Shown here piece by piece: positions 27,225 through 36,294 of a stretch of 64,000 bases of DNA; position 1 is the stretch's first letter; every line of letters starts with the position of its first letter. Both the position numbers and the translations under genes were made by a program. Location of the stretch: assembly GCA_964563975.1 (NCBI GenBank), contig CAZLZJ010000002.1, positions 25,809-89,808 on the forward strand, given 5' to 3'. The notes beneath the pieces are model-generated. The model had not been told where the DNA came from, did not search any database, and saw only the letters and a list, made by a program, of their open reading frames with translations. This stretch comes from JAAYJR01 sp964563975. Its GTDB lineage: Bacteria; Bacteroidota; Bacteroidia; Bacteroidales; Prolixibacteraceae.

Positions 27225-28469
27225 CTATTTTTTTTCATTGCTTATTATAAATCCGGCTTTTTTAAGATCGGTCCAATATGCAGGATATGATTTGCTTACA
27301 ACCTGAGGATCTTTAATTTGCATTATGAAACCGGCTGCAGCCATAGGAGCAAAAGACATTGCCATTCTGTGATCACTGTATGTTTCTATAGTTGGCACAC
27401 CGGAAGAAGATATCAGGTTAACATTATTATCCCATTTTAACTCTCCCGGTTTAGGTTCTGATAAAGAGGCACCAAATTTGGCGAGTTCATTTATAAGTGC
27501 AGCAACTCTGTCTGTCTCTTTTATTTTTAGTGTTTTCAATCCAAAAAAGTGAAATGGTATTTTTTTTGCAACACATAGACAGGCCATTGTTTGCGCAATA
27601 TCCGGAGATTCTATAAAATTTTGAATAAGCTTTTCAGGATTGCTATCCTCCGCTTTTTTTAAAAGCAATCCTTTTTCTTTTTGAATAGTATCTATTCCGA
27701 ATTTTTTAAACCAGTCTGCAATTTGTGCATCTCCCTGCAAACTTTCAAGATTCAGATTATTCAGAAATATGGTGCCGCTTTCTGAAAGAGCCAGTACCTC
27801 ATACCAGTATGAAGCTGCTGACCAGTCTGCTTCAACGGTGAATTTACTATGTTTGTATGGCTGCTCCGGAATGGTAATGGTATCTCCTTCCCAGCTATAT
27901 TCGATTCCAAACCCGGCCATTAATCTTAGGGTCATTTCAATATAAGACCGTGAGGTTATATCTCCTTTTAGTTTGAGAGTAAGTCCCTTTTCGATTGCCG
28001 GAGCTATCATTAAAAGTGAAGATATATACTGACTTGAAACAGTTCCATCCATTTCAAGGGTTTTTCCTTTTAAGTGAGAACCAAAAATTCTTAAAGGAGG
28101 GAATCCCCGTTTCTCGATATATTGGATTTTTCCGCCTAATTGATTGAGGGCATCAGCCAATATACCAATCGGTCTCTGCTTCATCCTTGATGATCCGGTT
28201 AATACCCATTCTCCTGCAACTTGTGTAAGATAGGCTGTCAGGAATCGCATTGCTGTTCCTGCGTGCCCTATATCAAATTCATTGGAGTCTTCTGAATGAA
28301 GGATCTTGTTTAATACCCGGGTGTCATCACTGTCTGACAAGTTGTTAATTGGTAAAGCATTGCCAGATAATGCATTAATTATCAGAGCACGATTGCTGAT
28401 ACTTTTTGATGAAGGGAGAGATATTTCTGCATTGATTGTTTTATTATTTTTTGATATTAAATAATACAT
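27225..28469 (-). CDS. aroA: 3-phosphoshikimate 1-carboxyvinyltransferase (EPSP synthase)
   Basis: A 414-residue enzyme of the shikimate pathway that joins shikimate 3-phosphate and phosphoenolpyruvate. Substrate-binding motifs are SLPSSKSISNRALI at the N-terminus, GHAGTAMRFLTAYL (GNAGTA in most species) and KETDRVAAL with ETYSDHRMAMSFA near the C-terminus. It lies downstream of aroB in the same direction (54 nt), forming a small shikimate unit. The His in place of Asn in GHAGTA recurs in Bacteroidota as far as I recall. Confidence 0.95.
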   Translation of the reverse strand: MYYLISKNNKTINAEISLPSSKSISNRALIINALSGNALPINNLSDSDDTRVLNKILHSEDSNEFDIGHAGTAMRFLTAYLTQVAGEWVLTGSSRMKQRPIGILADALNQLGGKIQYIEKRGFPPLRIFGSHLKGKTLEMDGTVSSQYISSLLMIAPAIEKGLTLKLKGDITSRSYIEMTLRLMAGFGIEYSWEGDTITIPEQPYKHSKFTVEADWSAASYWYEVLALSESGTIFLNNLNLESLQGDAQIADWFKKFGIDTIQKEKGLLLKKAEDSNPEKLIQNFIESPDIAQTMACLCVAKKIPFHFFGLKTLKIKETDRVAALINELAKFGASLSEPKPGELKWDNNVNLISSSGVPTIETYSDHRMAMSFAPMAAAGFIMQIKDPQVVSKSYPAYWTDLKKAGFIISNEKK

Positions 28470-28523
28470 ATACTTAAGCTAATATTTTTAAAATTACTTT
28501 CCGGAATTTATTACTTAGTCGGT

Positions 28524-29588
28524 TTATACCTTTTTCTGAATTTTTTGGAAATAGTCCAAACCTTCAAAAATCAAGTTCTTATTACAGTTTTTGTTAATTT
28601 CAAAGTAGCCTGTTTTTGAGATTAATGTAAAATTAATTTGACCGGCTTCATTTTTTTTGTCGTGAGACATAAGTTCAAATAGTTCTTCAAAGTCTGAATT
28701 TTGAATTCCAAAGGTGCCATAAATGCCTGTTAGCCAATCATTCAACTTATTGACAACAGATTCATTTAATCCGCATCTTTTCATTGAAAGAAATAATTCG
28801 ATTATCATCCCCCATGCTATTGCGTAACCATGCAGAACAGGCCTTTTTTGCTTCATAGCCAAACTCTCTATTGCATGGCCTGCGGTATGGCCAAAATTGA
28901 GTGCTTTTCTAATATTCTTTTCAGTAGGATCATTCGTTACAAAAAACTTTTTTATCTCAATAGAATTTGCAATTATTTTTTGAAGCAGAAGATAATCGAT
29001 ATTATTAAAATTAAATTTTTCCAATTCGCTAAGATGTTCTTTGCTTTTTATCAATCCATGTTTAACCATCTCTGCAAATCCGGAAATAAAATTTTCAGCA
29101 TCCAAAGTTTTTAAAAAGTTACTGTTTATTATAACTGCAACCGGTTCATTAAATGTACCTATTTCATTTTTAAGACCATTGAAGTTTATTCCGGTTTTTC
29201 CTCCAATCGACGCGTCTACCTGTGACAGCAGAGTAGTGGGTATATTTATGAAATCTATTCCCCTTTTAAATGTTGAAGCTGCAAACCCTGCCAGGTCGGT
29301 AAGTACTCCTCCTCCTATATTTATTAATAACGATTTTCTTCCTGCTCCATTTTCTGAAAGAAATTTCCATATACCGGCAACTGAATCAAGATTTTTATTT
29401 GACTCTCCCGGCGGGAGGATAATTTTTTTAATCTGTTGTGAAGAAAAGAGATCATCAAGCTGACTTACCCAAAGCTTGTCGACATTAGAATCAGTTGATA
29501 TAAAGATTTTATCTTTTTTATACTGCCCTAACCACTCACTCAGGCATTCTTCGATATTGTTACTATATATTATTTTTGATTTTATCAT
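28524..29588 (-). CDS. aroB: 3-dehydroquinate synthase
   Basis: A 354-residue NAD- and zinc-dependent enzyme that cyclises DAHP to 3-dehydroquinate. The NAD-binding GGGVLTDLAGFAASTFKRG, the PTTLLSQVDASIGGKTGIN segment and the zinc ligands in NFGHTAGHAIES are all conserved. It is the first gene of the aroB-aroA unit. A TAACTTTA box (7 of 8 to TAnnTTTG) lies about 20 nt upstream of the start on the minus strand. Confidence 0.95.
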   Translation of the reverse strand: MIKSKIIYSNNIEECLSEWLGQYKKDKIFISTDSNVDKLWVSQLDDLFSSQQIKKIILPPGESNKNLDSVAGIWKFLSENGAGRKSLLINIGGGVLTDLAGFAASTFKRGIDFINIPTTLLSQVDASIGGKTGINFNGLKNEIGTFNEPVAVIINSNFLKTLDAENFISGFAEMVKHGLIKSKEHLSELEKFNFNNIDYLLLQKIIANSIEIKKFFVTNDPTEKNIRKALNFGHTAGHAIESLAMKQKRPVLHGYAIAWGMIIELFLSMKRCGLNESVVNKLNDWLTGIYGTFGIQNSDFEELFELMSHDKKNEAGQINFTLISKTGYFEINKNCNKNLIFEGLDYFQKIQKKV

Positions 29589-29692
29589 TATTTATACCTC
29601 AATTTTTTGTAAAGTTACAATAAATTTGTTATCAGGTTTCCAATTGTTTGCTGACCCTGGGAATTTGAAAATAACCTTTAATCTATTTTAAA

Positions 29693-30145
29693 ATGGTAAT
29701 ATCAAATAAAAAAAGGAGTGTTAAGATAAGGCGTATTTTTTTTATGGTAAGTGTATTTATTGCAATTGGTGCATTGATTTTGTTTTTATTGGATTTTATT
29801 AATTATGGATTGATAGCCGGCGGGATTTTTGCTTTTTGGTACTTATTTTTTCAAACAGCTGACCATCAGTATATCGAATTTAGTAATGAAAATGATAAGA
29901 TTCAACTTCGTTATTATAAAATAATAAGATTTGGAAAAAATGAGTTCAATTTTATTGAATTTCCCCAAAAAATATTATATAATGCCGTTTTTGAGAATTC
30001 TATATTTGGTAAAATGACCGATTTGATATTAATTGTAAAAACACAACGTGGTATTGCAGAGTACCCTTCGGTGAGTTTGACAGCTCTTTCTCAGGAAGAG
30101 AGAAGAAAAATTAAAGTTATTTTATTTAATATTATAGCTGCCTGA
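29693..30145 (+). CDS. Membrane protein with two spans and a soluble beta-rich domain
   Basis: A 150-residue protein of unrecognised family. Two adjacent hydrophobic spans (about residues 14-34 and 36-53) form a hairpin, then comes a roughly 95-residue soluble domain beginning DHQYIEFSNENDKIQLRYYK, which alternates strands and ends in a helix. This layout recalls bacterial PH-like (bPH) domain proteins, but I cannot confirm it. dprA follows after 34 nt in the same direction. Confidence 0.7.
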   Translation: MVISNKKRSVKIRRIFFMVSVFIAIGALILFLLDFINYGLIAGGIFAFWYLFFQTADHQYIEFSNENDKIQLRYYKIIRFGKNEFNFIEFPQKILYNAVFENSIFGKMTDLILIVKTQRGIAEYPSVSLTALSQEERRKIKVILFNIIAA

Positions 30146-30179
30146 CATGACAATCTAATCTCCAATAACACAAATAATT

Positions 30180-31292
30180 ATGTTTCAATCAGATAAAGAA
30201 TTGTTTTATAAAATTGCCCTTTCGCTTGTTCCAGGTATCGGAACCTCTTTGACACGGAAGCTCATAGCCGGGCTGGGCAGGGCGGAATATATTTTTAACG
30301 AGCCTTGTAAATCCTTAAAAAAGATAGCAGGCATTGGTGAAGTAAATGCAAAAAGGATAAAAAGCAAGGATGTTTTTGTCAGGGCAGAAAAAGAGATGGA
30401 ATTTATAAGAAAATTTAATATAAAGGTTCTCTTTTTTACTGATGAAAGTTACCCGCGACGACTCAGGTCATGTATTGATGCGCCGGTAATATTATTTTGT
30501 AAAGGCAATGTTGACCTCAATTTTCCAAAGGTTCTTTGTATAGTCGGAACCAGGAATGCAACTAATTATGGGAAGGAAATTTGCGTAAAATTTTTAAAAG
30601 ATATTTCCGGAAGAAATTACAATATAATAACTGTTAGCGGATTAGCTTATGGCATTGATATTCATGTTCATAAGATGTCATTAAAATTTGATATACCCAC
30701 TGTTGGAGTTCTTGGTCACGGACTCGACAGGTTATATCCTTCTTTACATGCTGACATTGCCAGAAAGATGCTTAAGTCGGGAGGATTGATAACAGAATTT
30801 CCAAGCAATACAAAGATCGATCCATCGAATTTTATAAGACGCAACAGGATTATTGCAGGTTTGTCGGATGCAACAATAGTTGTTGAATCTGCTGAAAAAG
30901 GGGGCGCACTTATTACGGCAGATATTGCATCTTCGTATAACAGAGATGTTTTTGCCTTCCCGGGAAGAGTGAATGACTCCTATTCAAAGGGATGTAACCG
31001 GTTGATAAGGTATAACGAAGCAAGCCTCATTCAGGGATTGGAGGATCTGGAGTACTATATGGGCTGGGAATCAACTGATAATAATAAGCCACTGCAAACT
31101 GAAATGTTTGTTGATCTGCTTCCTGAAGAGAGGCAGGTTGTAGGCCTGCTTAAAAAATCAGAAAAGTTATATATTGACCAGATATCGGCTGAGTTGAAGT
31201 TGTCTCCGGGTAAGGTGTCAGCGTTATTACTTGGAATGGAGTGCAAAAATGTCATTTCTGCTTTTCCGGGAAATATATACTCTTTAAAATGA
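30180..31292 (+). CDS. dprA: DNA processing protein DprA
   Basis: A 370-residue DprA/Smf protein, which loads RecA on incoming single-stranded DNA during natural transformation. An N-terminal helix-hairpin-helix region (residues 1-65) precedes the Rossmann-like core with the motifs VGTRNATNYG, SGLAYGID and RNRIIAGLS. A C-terminal winged-helix-like DML1 domain (about 305-370) is present. No other competence genes are nearby. The helicase promoter begins 4 nt after its stop. Confidence 0.94.
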   Translation: MFQSDKELFYKIALSLVPGIGTSLTRKLIAGLGRAEYIFNEPCKSLKKIAGIGEVNAKRIKSKDVFVRAEKEMEFIRKFNIKVLFFTDESYPRRLRSCIDAPVILFCKGNVDLNFPKVLCIVGTRNATNYGKEICVKFLKDISGRNYNIITVSGLAYGIDIHVHKMSLKFDIPTVGVLGHGLDRLYPSLHADIARKMLKSGGLITEFPSNTKIDPSNFIRRNRIIAGLSDATIVVESAEKGGALITADIASSYNRDVFAFPGRVNDSYSKGCNRLIRYNEASLIQGLEDLEYYMGWESTDNNKPLQTEMFVDLLPEERQVVGLLKKSEKLYIDQISAELKLSPGKVSALLLGMECKNVISAFPGNIYSLK

Positions 31293-31296
31293 AAAT

Positions 31297-31324
31297 TATG
31301 AGGGCAGGCTATCTGACACCTTTG
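31297..31324 (+). promoter_or_regulatory. Promoter-like element, copy 2 of 3
   Basis: TATG, a 16-nt spacer ending in GGCTATCTGA, then CACCTTTG (31317-31324). The spacer, box and following AAAAC match the copy at 50705-50732 at almost every base. The helicase ATG is 22 nt downstream of the box. Confidence 0.5.
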
Positions 31325-31345
31325 AAAACTTTTAATTTAAAATAA

Positions 31346-32641
31346 ATGAAAACTTTTGAAGATCTGAAGGTTGCTAAGTCTGTTATTAAGTCTCTCGGTG
31401 ATATTGGAATTGTTCACCCAACGCCTGTTCAGGAGCAGGCAATTCCACGGATCAATTCGGGAAGCCATGTTATTGGTATTGCGCAAACAGGAACGGGAAA
31501 GACAGCAGCTTATTTATTGCCTTTGCTTACTAAATTGAAAAAGCCTGAAGGAAATGATCCCAGAGCCCTTGTTCTTGTTCCGACCCGTGAGCTATCAATC
31601 CAGGTAGGAAATGATATAGCTGATCTTACTGTCTGGTCGGAGCTGCGTCATGCAGCAGTATATGGGGGTATTGGGCTGACAAAACATGCAGAGTTGATCA
31701 GGCCGGGGGTTGATATATTAGTTGCAACGCCGGGGCGCCTGACAGATCTATATAAATCAGGTGTACTTTCTCTCAGGAAAATAAAATATTTAGTAATAGA
31801 TGAGGCTGATCGAATGTTGGATATGGGGTTTCTTCCACAATTAAAAAAGCTTTTTGAAATATTTCCCCCTAAAAGGCAAAACCTTCTTTTTTCTGCTACT
31901 TTTTCTGAAAGTGTGGAAAAATTAGCCGGCGAATTTATTGATTTCTATGATAAGATAGAAATTGCACCTTCGGCAACCCCTGTTCAGGAAGTGGTTCAAA
32001 ATGCTTACCGGGTACCAAATTACCGCACTAAATTAGAGTTGGTGAGATTCCTGTTGGAAGATGAAAATATATTTTCGAGAGTTATAATATTTGTAAAAAC
32101 GAAGGAGCATGCTGATGGGGTCTATAGAGTAATAAAACGCAAAACAGAAGGAGAGAAAAGAATATTACACTCAAATAAAGGGCAGAATATGCGGATTAAT
32201 GCTATCAGAGATTTTAAGGAAGGCATTGTAAGGATACTGATAACTACAGATGTTTCTGCAAGAGGTATGGATGTGAGTAATGTAAGCCATGTCATAAACT
32301 TTGATGTGCCTCCAAATTACGAAGATTATATCCATAGGATCGGACGTACAGCCCGTGCAGGGAAAAAAGGGAATGCAATAACCCTGGTCGATCCTTCAGA
32401 AGAGTGGCACTTGCGAAAAATCGAAAAATTAATACGAATGGAAATACCACGGCAAAATACTCCTTTTGAGGTTAAGGTTTTTGAAACGGAATTTGAAGAA
32501 AAGCAAAAACAACTTCGGGAAATAGACAGGCAAAGAAAAATTGACGATCCATCATTTAAAGGAGCCTTTCATAGTAAGAAGAGAATAAAGAAAGCCGTGC
32601 ATGGTAAAAAATTGAAGCAGAAAAAAAGCAAGGGTAAATAA
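31346..32641 (+). CDS. DEAD-box RNA helicase (RhlE-like)
   Basis: A 431-residue ATP-dependent RNA helicase with all core motifs: Q motif region, AQTGTGKTAAY (motif I), PTRELSIQ (Ia), DEADRMLDMGF (II), SATFS (III), ARGMDVSNVSHVINFD and HRIGRTARAGKKG (VI). The C-terminal tail from about residue 385 is lysine-rich (GKKLKQKKSKGK), typical of RNA-binding extensions of RhlE-type enzymes in ribosome or mRNA work. It is monocistronic with its own promoter-like element. Confidence 0.94.
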   Translation: MKTFEDLKVAKSVIKSLGDIGIVHPTPVQEQAIPRINSGSHVIGIAQTGTGKTAAYLLPLLTKLKKPEGNDPRALVLVPTRELSIQVGNDIADLTVWSELRHAAVYGGIGLTKHAELIRPGVDILVATPGRLTDLYKSGVLSLRKIKYLVIDEADRMLDMGFLPQLKKLFEIFPPKRQNLLFSATFSESVEKLAGEFIDFYDKIEIAPSATPVQEVVQNAYRVPNYRTKLELVRFLLEDENIFSRVIIFVKTKEHADGVYRVIKRKTEGEKRILHSNKGQNMRINAIRDFKEGIVRILITTDVSARGMDVSNVSHVINFDVPPNYEDYIHRIGRTARAGKKGNAITLVDPSEEWHLRKIEKLIRMEIPRQNTPFEVKVFETEFEEKQKQLREIDRQRKIDDPSFKGAFHSKKRIKKAVHGKKLKQKKSKGK

Positions 32642-32760
32642 ATTGATTTTTCAGGCGGAATATTATTAATAGAGGTAACTATTCTCTTTTTGTTATCAGC
32701 CAGTTTGCAAAAATGATATATTGTTTCAGATACCGGTAACTAAAAGGCCATTTTTAAAAT

Positions 32761-33720
32761 TTATCTTATTGCAGGTTGTATTATTGGTTTTTTTGACCAG
32801 ATTGTTGCCAGTAACAATCCCGAAATGATATGCCATACCCCCCACCAGGCTGCAATAATTGTCATCCCTCCCAATTCCAGCTCAGGCGGAAAAATTTTTG
32901 GATTAAACATTAAAACAAGAGCCAGTCCTGAATTTTGAATCCCCGTTTCAATGGTGACTGTTTTTTTGTCGGCACTATTTAATCCGGCAATTGAGCTTAT
33001 CGAATAGCCGGTTAAAAGAGCCAGTCCATTGTGTATCAGTACTATCAGGAATACAATCTGAATATATTTCAGAAAATGGCTGAAATTGGCCGATAAAAGT
33101 ATTATTACAAAACTTATAAAGATTAAGATTGACAGCTGACGCAAAGGTTTTTTTATTTTAGATGTTAATACCGGAAAGTATTGTGAAAAGAGCATACCGA
33201 GAATCAGGGGTATTCCCAATAGGATAATGACAGTCTGAACCATTTGAAGAAAATTTATTTCTATTGGCACAAGATAAGCACCGGCTCCGGAGCTGCTATA
33301 GTGTTTAAGATAGAGCTTTCCCCAAAGGGCAAAATTAAGAGGCGTTAAAAAGGTAGCGCATAAAGTTGCCACTGCTGTTAAACTGACCGATAGGGCAACA
33401 TTTCCTTTTGCCATTGCACTCATAAAATTTGAGATATTTCCCCCCGGGCAAGCAGCAATGAGGATCATCCCTAAAGCCACGGTGGGTGTGGGGTTTAACA
33501 GTGCAATAAATAAAAAAGTTACTGCAGGCAGTAAGACAAATTGTGAAAAAAACCCTGTTAGCGCTGATTTAGGTTTATAAATCACCTCTTTAAAATTGTG
33601 CCATTTAATGTCAAGGGCAATTCCAAACATGACAAAAGCAATTACAACGTTAAGAGCAAATAGTCCTGAGGGAGAAAAATTTAATCTTACATGATCAAGA
33701 ACTTCAAGAGTTTCTTTCAT
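32761..33720 (-). CDS. Bile acid:sodium symporter family (BASS) transporter
   Basis: A 319-residue protein with about nine to ten membrane spans. The family motifs AACPGGNISNFMSAMAKG and IETGIQNSGLALVL are present, which hold the crossover and sodium-binding regions. BASS members carry bile acids, pyruvate, pantothenate or other organic anions; the substrate here cannot be told. The ATG at 33720 is preferred; a TTG at 33771 lies within the terminator hairpin of the upstream gene. Confidence 0.88.
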   Translation of the reverse strand: MKETLEVLDHVRLNFSPSGLFALNVVIAFVMFGIALDIKWHNFKEVIYKPKSALTGFFSQFVLLPAVTFLFIALLNPTPTVALGMILIAACPGGNISNFMSAMAKGNVALSVSLTAVATLCATFLTPLNFALWGKLYLKHYSSSGAGAYLVPIEINFLQMVQTVIILLGIPLILGMLFSQYFPVLTSKIKKPLRQLSILIFISFVIILLSANFSHFLKYIQIVFLIVLIHNGLALLTGYSISSIAGLNSADKKTVTIETGIQNSGLALVLMFNPKIFPPELELGGMTIIAAWWGVWHIISGLLLATIWSKKPIIQPAIR

Positions 33721-33774
33721 AAATAAAAATTTTGTAAACCCCGAAAGTATGAAAACATTTGAAAAAATCAATAA

Positions 33775-33807
33775 AAAACCGGAGCATTTATACAGATGTC
33801 CGGTTTT
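33775..33807 (-). terminator. Intrinsic terminator after alkaline phosphatase
   Basis: Read on the minus strand, AAAACCGGA pairs with TCCGGTTTT across a loop of about 15 nt and is followed by further T residues. It ends the alkaline phosphatase transcript and sits directly before the BASS gene. Confidence 0.75.
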
Positions 33808-33815
33808 AAAAAATA

Positions 33816-34025
33816 TTTTTTAAGTTTCTTATTTTTTAAATAGCAGCTTTTTCATTTTTTTATTTACATCNNNNNNNNNNNNNNNNNNNNNNNNNNNNNN
33901 NNNNNNNNNNNNNNNNNNNNNNNNNNNNNNNNNNNNNNNNNNNNNNNNNNNNNNNNNNNNNNNNNNNNNNTTTTTTAAGTTTCTTATTTTTTAAATAGCA
34001 GCTTTTTCATTTTTTTATTTACATC
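33816..34025. other. Assembly gap (100 Ns) flanked by an identical 55-base overlap
   Basis: Bases 33816-33870 and 33971-34025 are identical over all 55 positions, with exactly 100 Ns between. This is what a scaffolder leaves when two contigs share their terminal k-mer but are not merged. The left copy repeats the last 13 codons of the alkaline phosphatase gene. The true sequence is most likely continuous, with one copy and no gap. Confidence 0.92.
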
Positions 34026-35132
34026 GGTATTTTCCATAATTCCCATGAACTCTTCAGCTCCCGGTCCGTATGCAAAAACAGGTACCATAAGACCTGTATG
34101 AGAACCGGTTGAATATTCTCCTTTTACCATTCCGGTTTCGAAACTGCCATCAAGTATTGACATGCCTCCGGTTTCATGATCAGCTGTAACCACAATTAAA
34201 GTTTTACCGTCTGCTGCTGCAAATTCAAGTGCTTTACCAACACTTTGATCCATGTCAAGCATATCTTCAATAATATATTGTGAGTTTGACGCATGTCCTC
34301 CCCAGTCTATTTGCGATCCTTCAACCATCAGGAAGAATCCCTTTTTGTTATTGCTTAAAATATTGATGGCAGTATTGACAGCTACGGGAAGGAAGTCTCC
34401 ACGCTCATCAACCCTTCCCAGATGCTCTTCTGCTACAAGGCCTGCCAGCTTACCGTTTTTAATCTCTTTTATTCTGTTAATATCCCGTTCAACGATATAC
34501 CCTTTTTTCTTTAGATCATCAGTGAGATCGCGGCCATCTTTTCTGTCGGTAAAGTGTTTATATCCACCGCCAATAAATAGATCGATATCGGTTTTAAGAA
34601 AATCTGCTGCTATCTCTTCATACATATTCCGTTTCGGCTGGTGTGCAATGAATCCTGCAGGTGTGGCATGGGTAATGGAAGAGGTGGCAACAAGCCCTGC
34701 AGCCAAACCTTTTTCTACTGCCTCTTCAAGGATTGTTTTTACCGGGTTTTTATTTACATCCATAGCTAAAGCACCGTTGTATGTTTTAACTCCTGTTGAC
34801 AGGGCAGTTGCTCCGGCAGCTGAGTCTGTAGTGTAGTTATCGGCTGAATATGTTTTTGAAAAACCAATATATTTGAGATTTTCAATATACAGCCGGCCCC
34901 TGTTGGCAGTTAAGGCTGCGTATACCTGCGAAACACCCATTCCATCGCCTATAAAAAATATGACATTTTTTGGTCTTTTGGCTTTAAATTTTTGGGGAAA
35001 ATTGCGTACAGGATAGGAGTTGCCATTTTTGTAAATTTTTAAATTTTCAGCATCTGAGTTATTGTTATTTTGTGAAAACAGGGGAAATATCAATAAAAGG
35101 GAAATTGTTAGTGTAAATATTGTTTTTTTCAT
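33984..35132 (-). CDS. Alkaline phosphatase
   Basis: A 382-residue periplasmic phosphomonoesterase of the PhoA superfamily. The signal peptide ends near LFSQ. Metal and catalytic residues are in FFIGDGMG, YTTDSAAGATA (nucleophilic serine after the aspartate), EGSQIDWGGHAS and VTADHETGG, with the last histidine in SHTG. The C-terminal end lies in the duplicated sequence beside the gap but reads intact here. No Pho box was identified. Release of phosphate from organic esters is the expected role. Confidence 0.93.
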   Translation of the reverse strand: MKKTIFTLTISLLLIFPLFSQNNNNSDAENLKIYKNGNSYPVRNFPQKFKAKRPKNVIFFIGDGMGVSQVYAALTANRGRLYIENLKYIGFSKTYSADNYTTDSAAGATALSTGVKTYNGALAMDVNKNPVKTILEEAVEKGLAAGLVATSSITHATPAGFIAHQPKRNMYEEIAADFLKTDIDLFIGGGYKHFTDRKDGRDLTDDLKKKGYIVERDINRIKEIKNGKLAGLVAEEHLGRVDERGDFLPVAVNTAINILSNNKKGFFLMVEGSQIDWGGHASNSQYIIEDMLDMDQSVGKALEFAAADGKTLIVVTADHETGGMSILDGSFETGMVKGEYSTGSHTGLMVPVFAYGPGAEEFMGIMENTDVNKKMKKLLFKK

Positions 35133-35202
35133 TTTTCATTTTTTTTGATTGACGAAACTAATAGTAATTATTAAGTAACAACAATAAGAAAAGTTAAAAT
35201 GT

Positions 35203-35880
35203 TTAAAAAATAATTTCCCGGCGGGCATCCGGTAAGGTGAAAAGATCGAATCCGGAATTAAGACTAAAGTCAGTTTTGTCTCTGGTGCTGTTAATTTTAA
35301 TTATATCCATCATTACAAAGTTGCAAAGGATATCTTCTGCTTTTTTTCTTGGAATATGTGTAAGCTTTACAAATTTGTGAAATGTAATACTGCTGTTTTT
35401 TTTCAAATAATTAATTAATGATCTTTCCGCTTCCGTATAAGAGAGGTACACTCCCTTACCACTATTTTGCCTTCTCCAGACTAAAAGCTGTATTTTATGT
35501 GTTAGTACATTTTCATCGTTAATACGGGTATAGGCCAACCATTTTCCATTATCATCAAGTGCAAAATGGGGTTTTTTAGTACTTGGTTCGACTGAAATTT
35601 CCAACACTATTTTGTCGTCCGAAATCCATTGCTTTGTTGTGAAAGGGATAGGTGGCTTGCTGAACAATTTAGCAGCTGACTCTGCCATATAAAACTCTTC
35701 ATCGGAGCTGATCCCTGCTATTTTACCATTATCCTTTACCCCGATGAGTAACCTTCCTCCATCGGTATTGGCAAAAGCCACAAGCGATATGGCAATCTTT
35801 TTTGAGTCATTAATGCAGAATTTAAAATCCTGCTTTTGATGCTCACCCTCTTCAATTAATTTTTGCAATGGCAGATTCAA
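35203..35880 (-). CDS. AlbA_2 (Schlafen-type) domain protein with winged helix
   Basis: A 225-residue protein. Residues about 10-130 form an AlbA_2 domain, recognised by the opening EEGEHQKQDFKF and by ISLVAFANTDGGRLLIGVKD-like sequence with GKIAGI. Residues about 145-205 look like a winged helix. AlbA_2 proteins are often DNA- or nucleic-acid-linked regulators, but functions vary. Its start overlaps the stop of the NifX-like gene by 4 nt, so the two are translationally coupled. Confidence 0.82.
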   Translation of the reverse strand: MNLPLQKLIEEGEHQKQDFKFCINDSKKIAISLVAFANTDGGRLLIGVKDNGKIAGISSDEEFYMAESAAKLFSKPPIPFTTKQWISDDKIVLEISVEPSTKKPHFALDDNGKWLAYTRINDENVLTHKIQLLVWRRQNSGKGVYLSYTEAERSLINYLKKNSSITFHKFVKLTHIPRKKAEDILCNFVMMDIIKINSTRDKTDFSLNSGFDLFTLPDARREIIF

Positions 35881-36212
35881 AGTAACTGTTTATTTGAACT
35901 TATTCTGGCAATAATTTCTTCAATTTTGATTTTTTCTTCATGCATAAGAGCCAGTTGTAATTTTTTCTTTTTTAGGAGAGACATAACCTGAGGCCCGACT
36001 TCGCCCGTAATAATTATTTTTACTCCCTGCTTGTGAAGAAGTTTAACTAACTGAACACCACTTTTGTCTGAATATTTAAAAGGATTATCAAAAATTTCAG
36101 TCTCCTTGTTTTCTGAATTACAGATAACAATATTTTCACATTTTCCGAAACGAAGATCTAAAAATGATTTTAGTGACTTACCTGTTGATGAAATGGCAAA
36201 TATTTTACTCAT
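35877..36212 (-). CDS. NifX/NafY-type iron-molybdenum cofactor-binding domain protein
   Basis: A 111-residue single-domain protein of the dinitrogenase iron-molybdenum cofactor-binding family. Recognisable pieces are FAISSTGKSLKSFLDLRFGKCENIVI and VKIIITGEVGPQVMSLLKKK. Such orphan NifX-like proteins occur widely in anaerobes that lack nitrogenase and may handle iron-sulfur or other metal clusters. No nif genes are seen in the window. It is coupled to the AlbA_2 gene by a 4-nt overlap. Confidence 0.85.
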   Translation of the reverse strand: MSKIFAISSTGKSLKSFLDLRFGKCENIVICNSENKETEIFDNPFKYSDKSGVQLVKLLHKQGVKIIITGEVGPQVMSLLKKKKLQLALMHEEKIKIEEIIARISSNKQLL

Positions 36213-36294
36213 AATTACAATTTTATAAATCCAGGAAACAATAAATTGCGTTAAATATAGTGATATTTGTCAGGATTATTTACTTCCCTGTATA

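Noticed and set aside
33829..33870. A second C-terminal fragment of alkaline phosphatase (pseudogene or duplication)
   Set aside because: It is part of the exact 55-base overlap beside the N run and is best explained as an assembly artefact.
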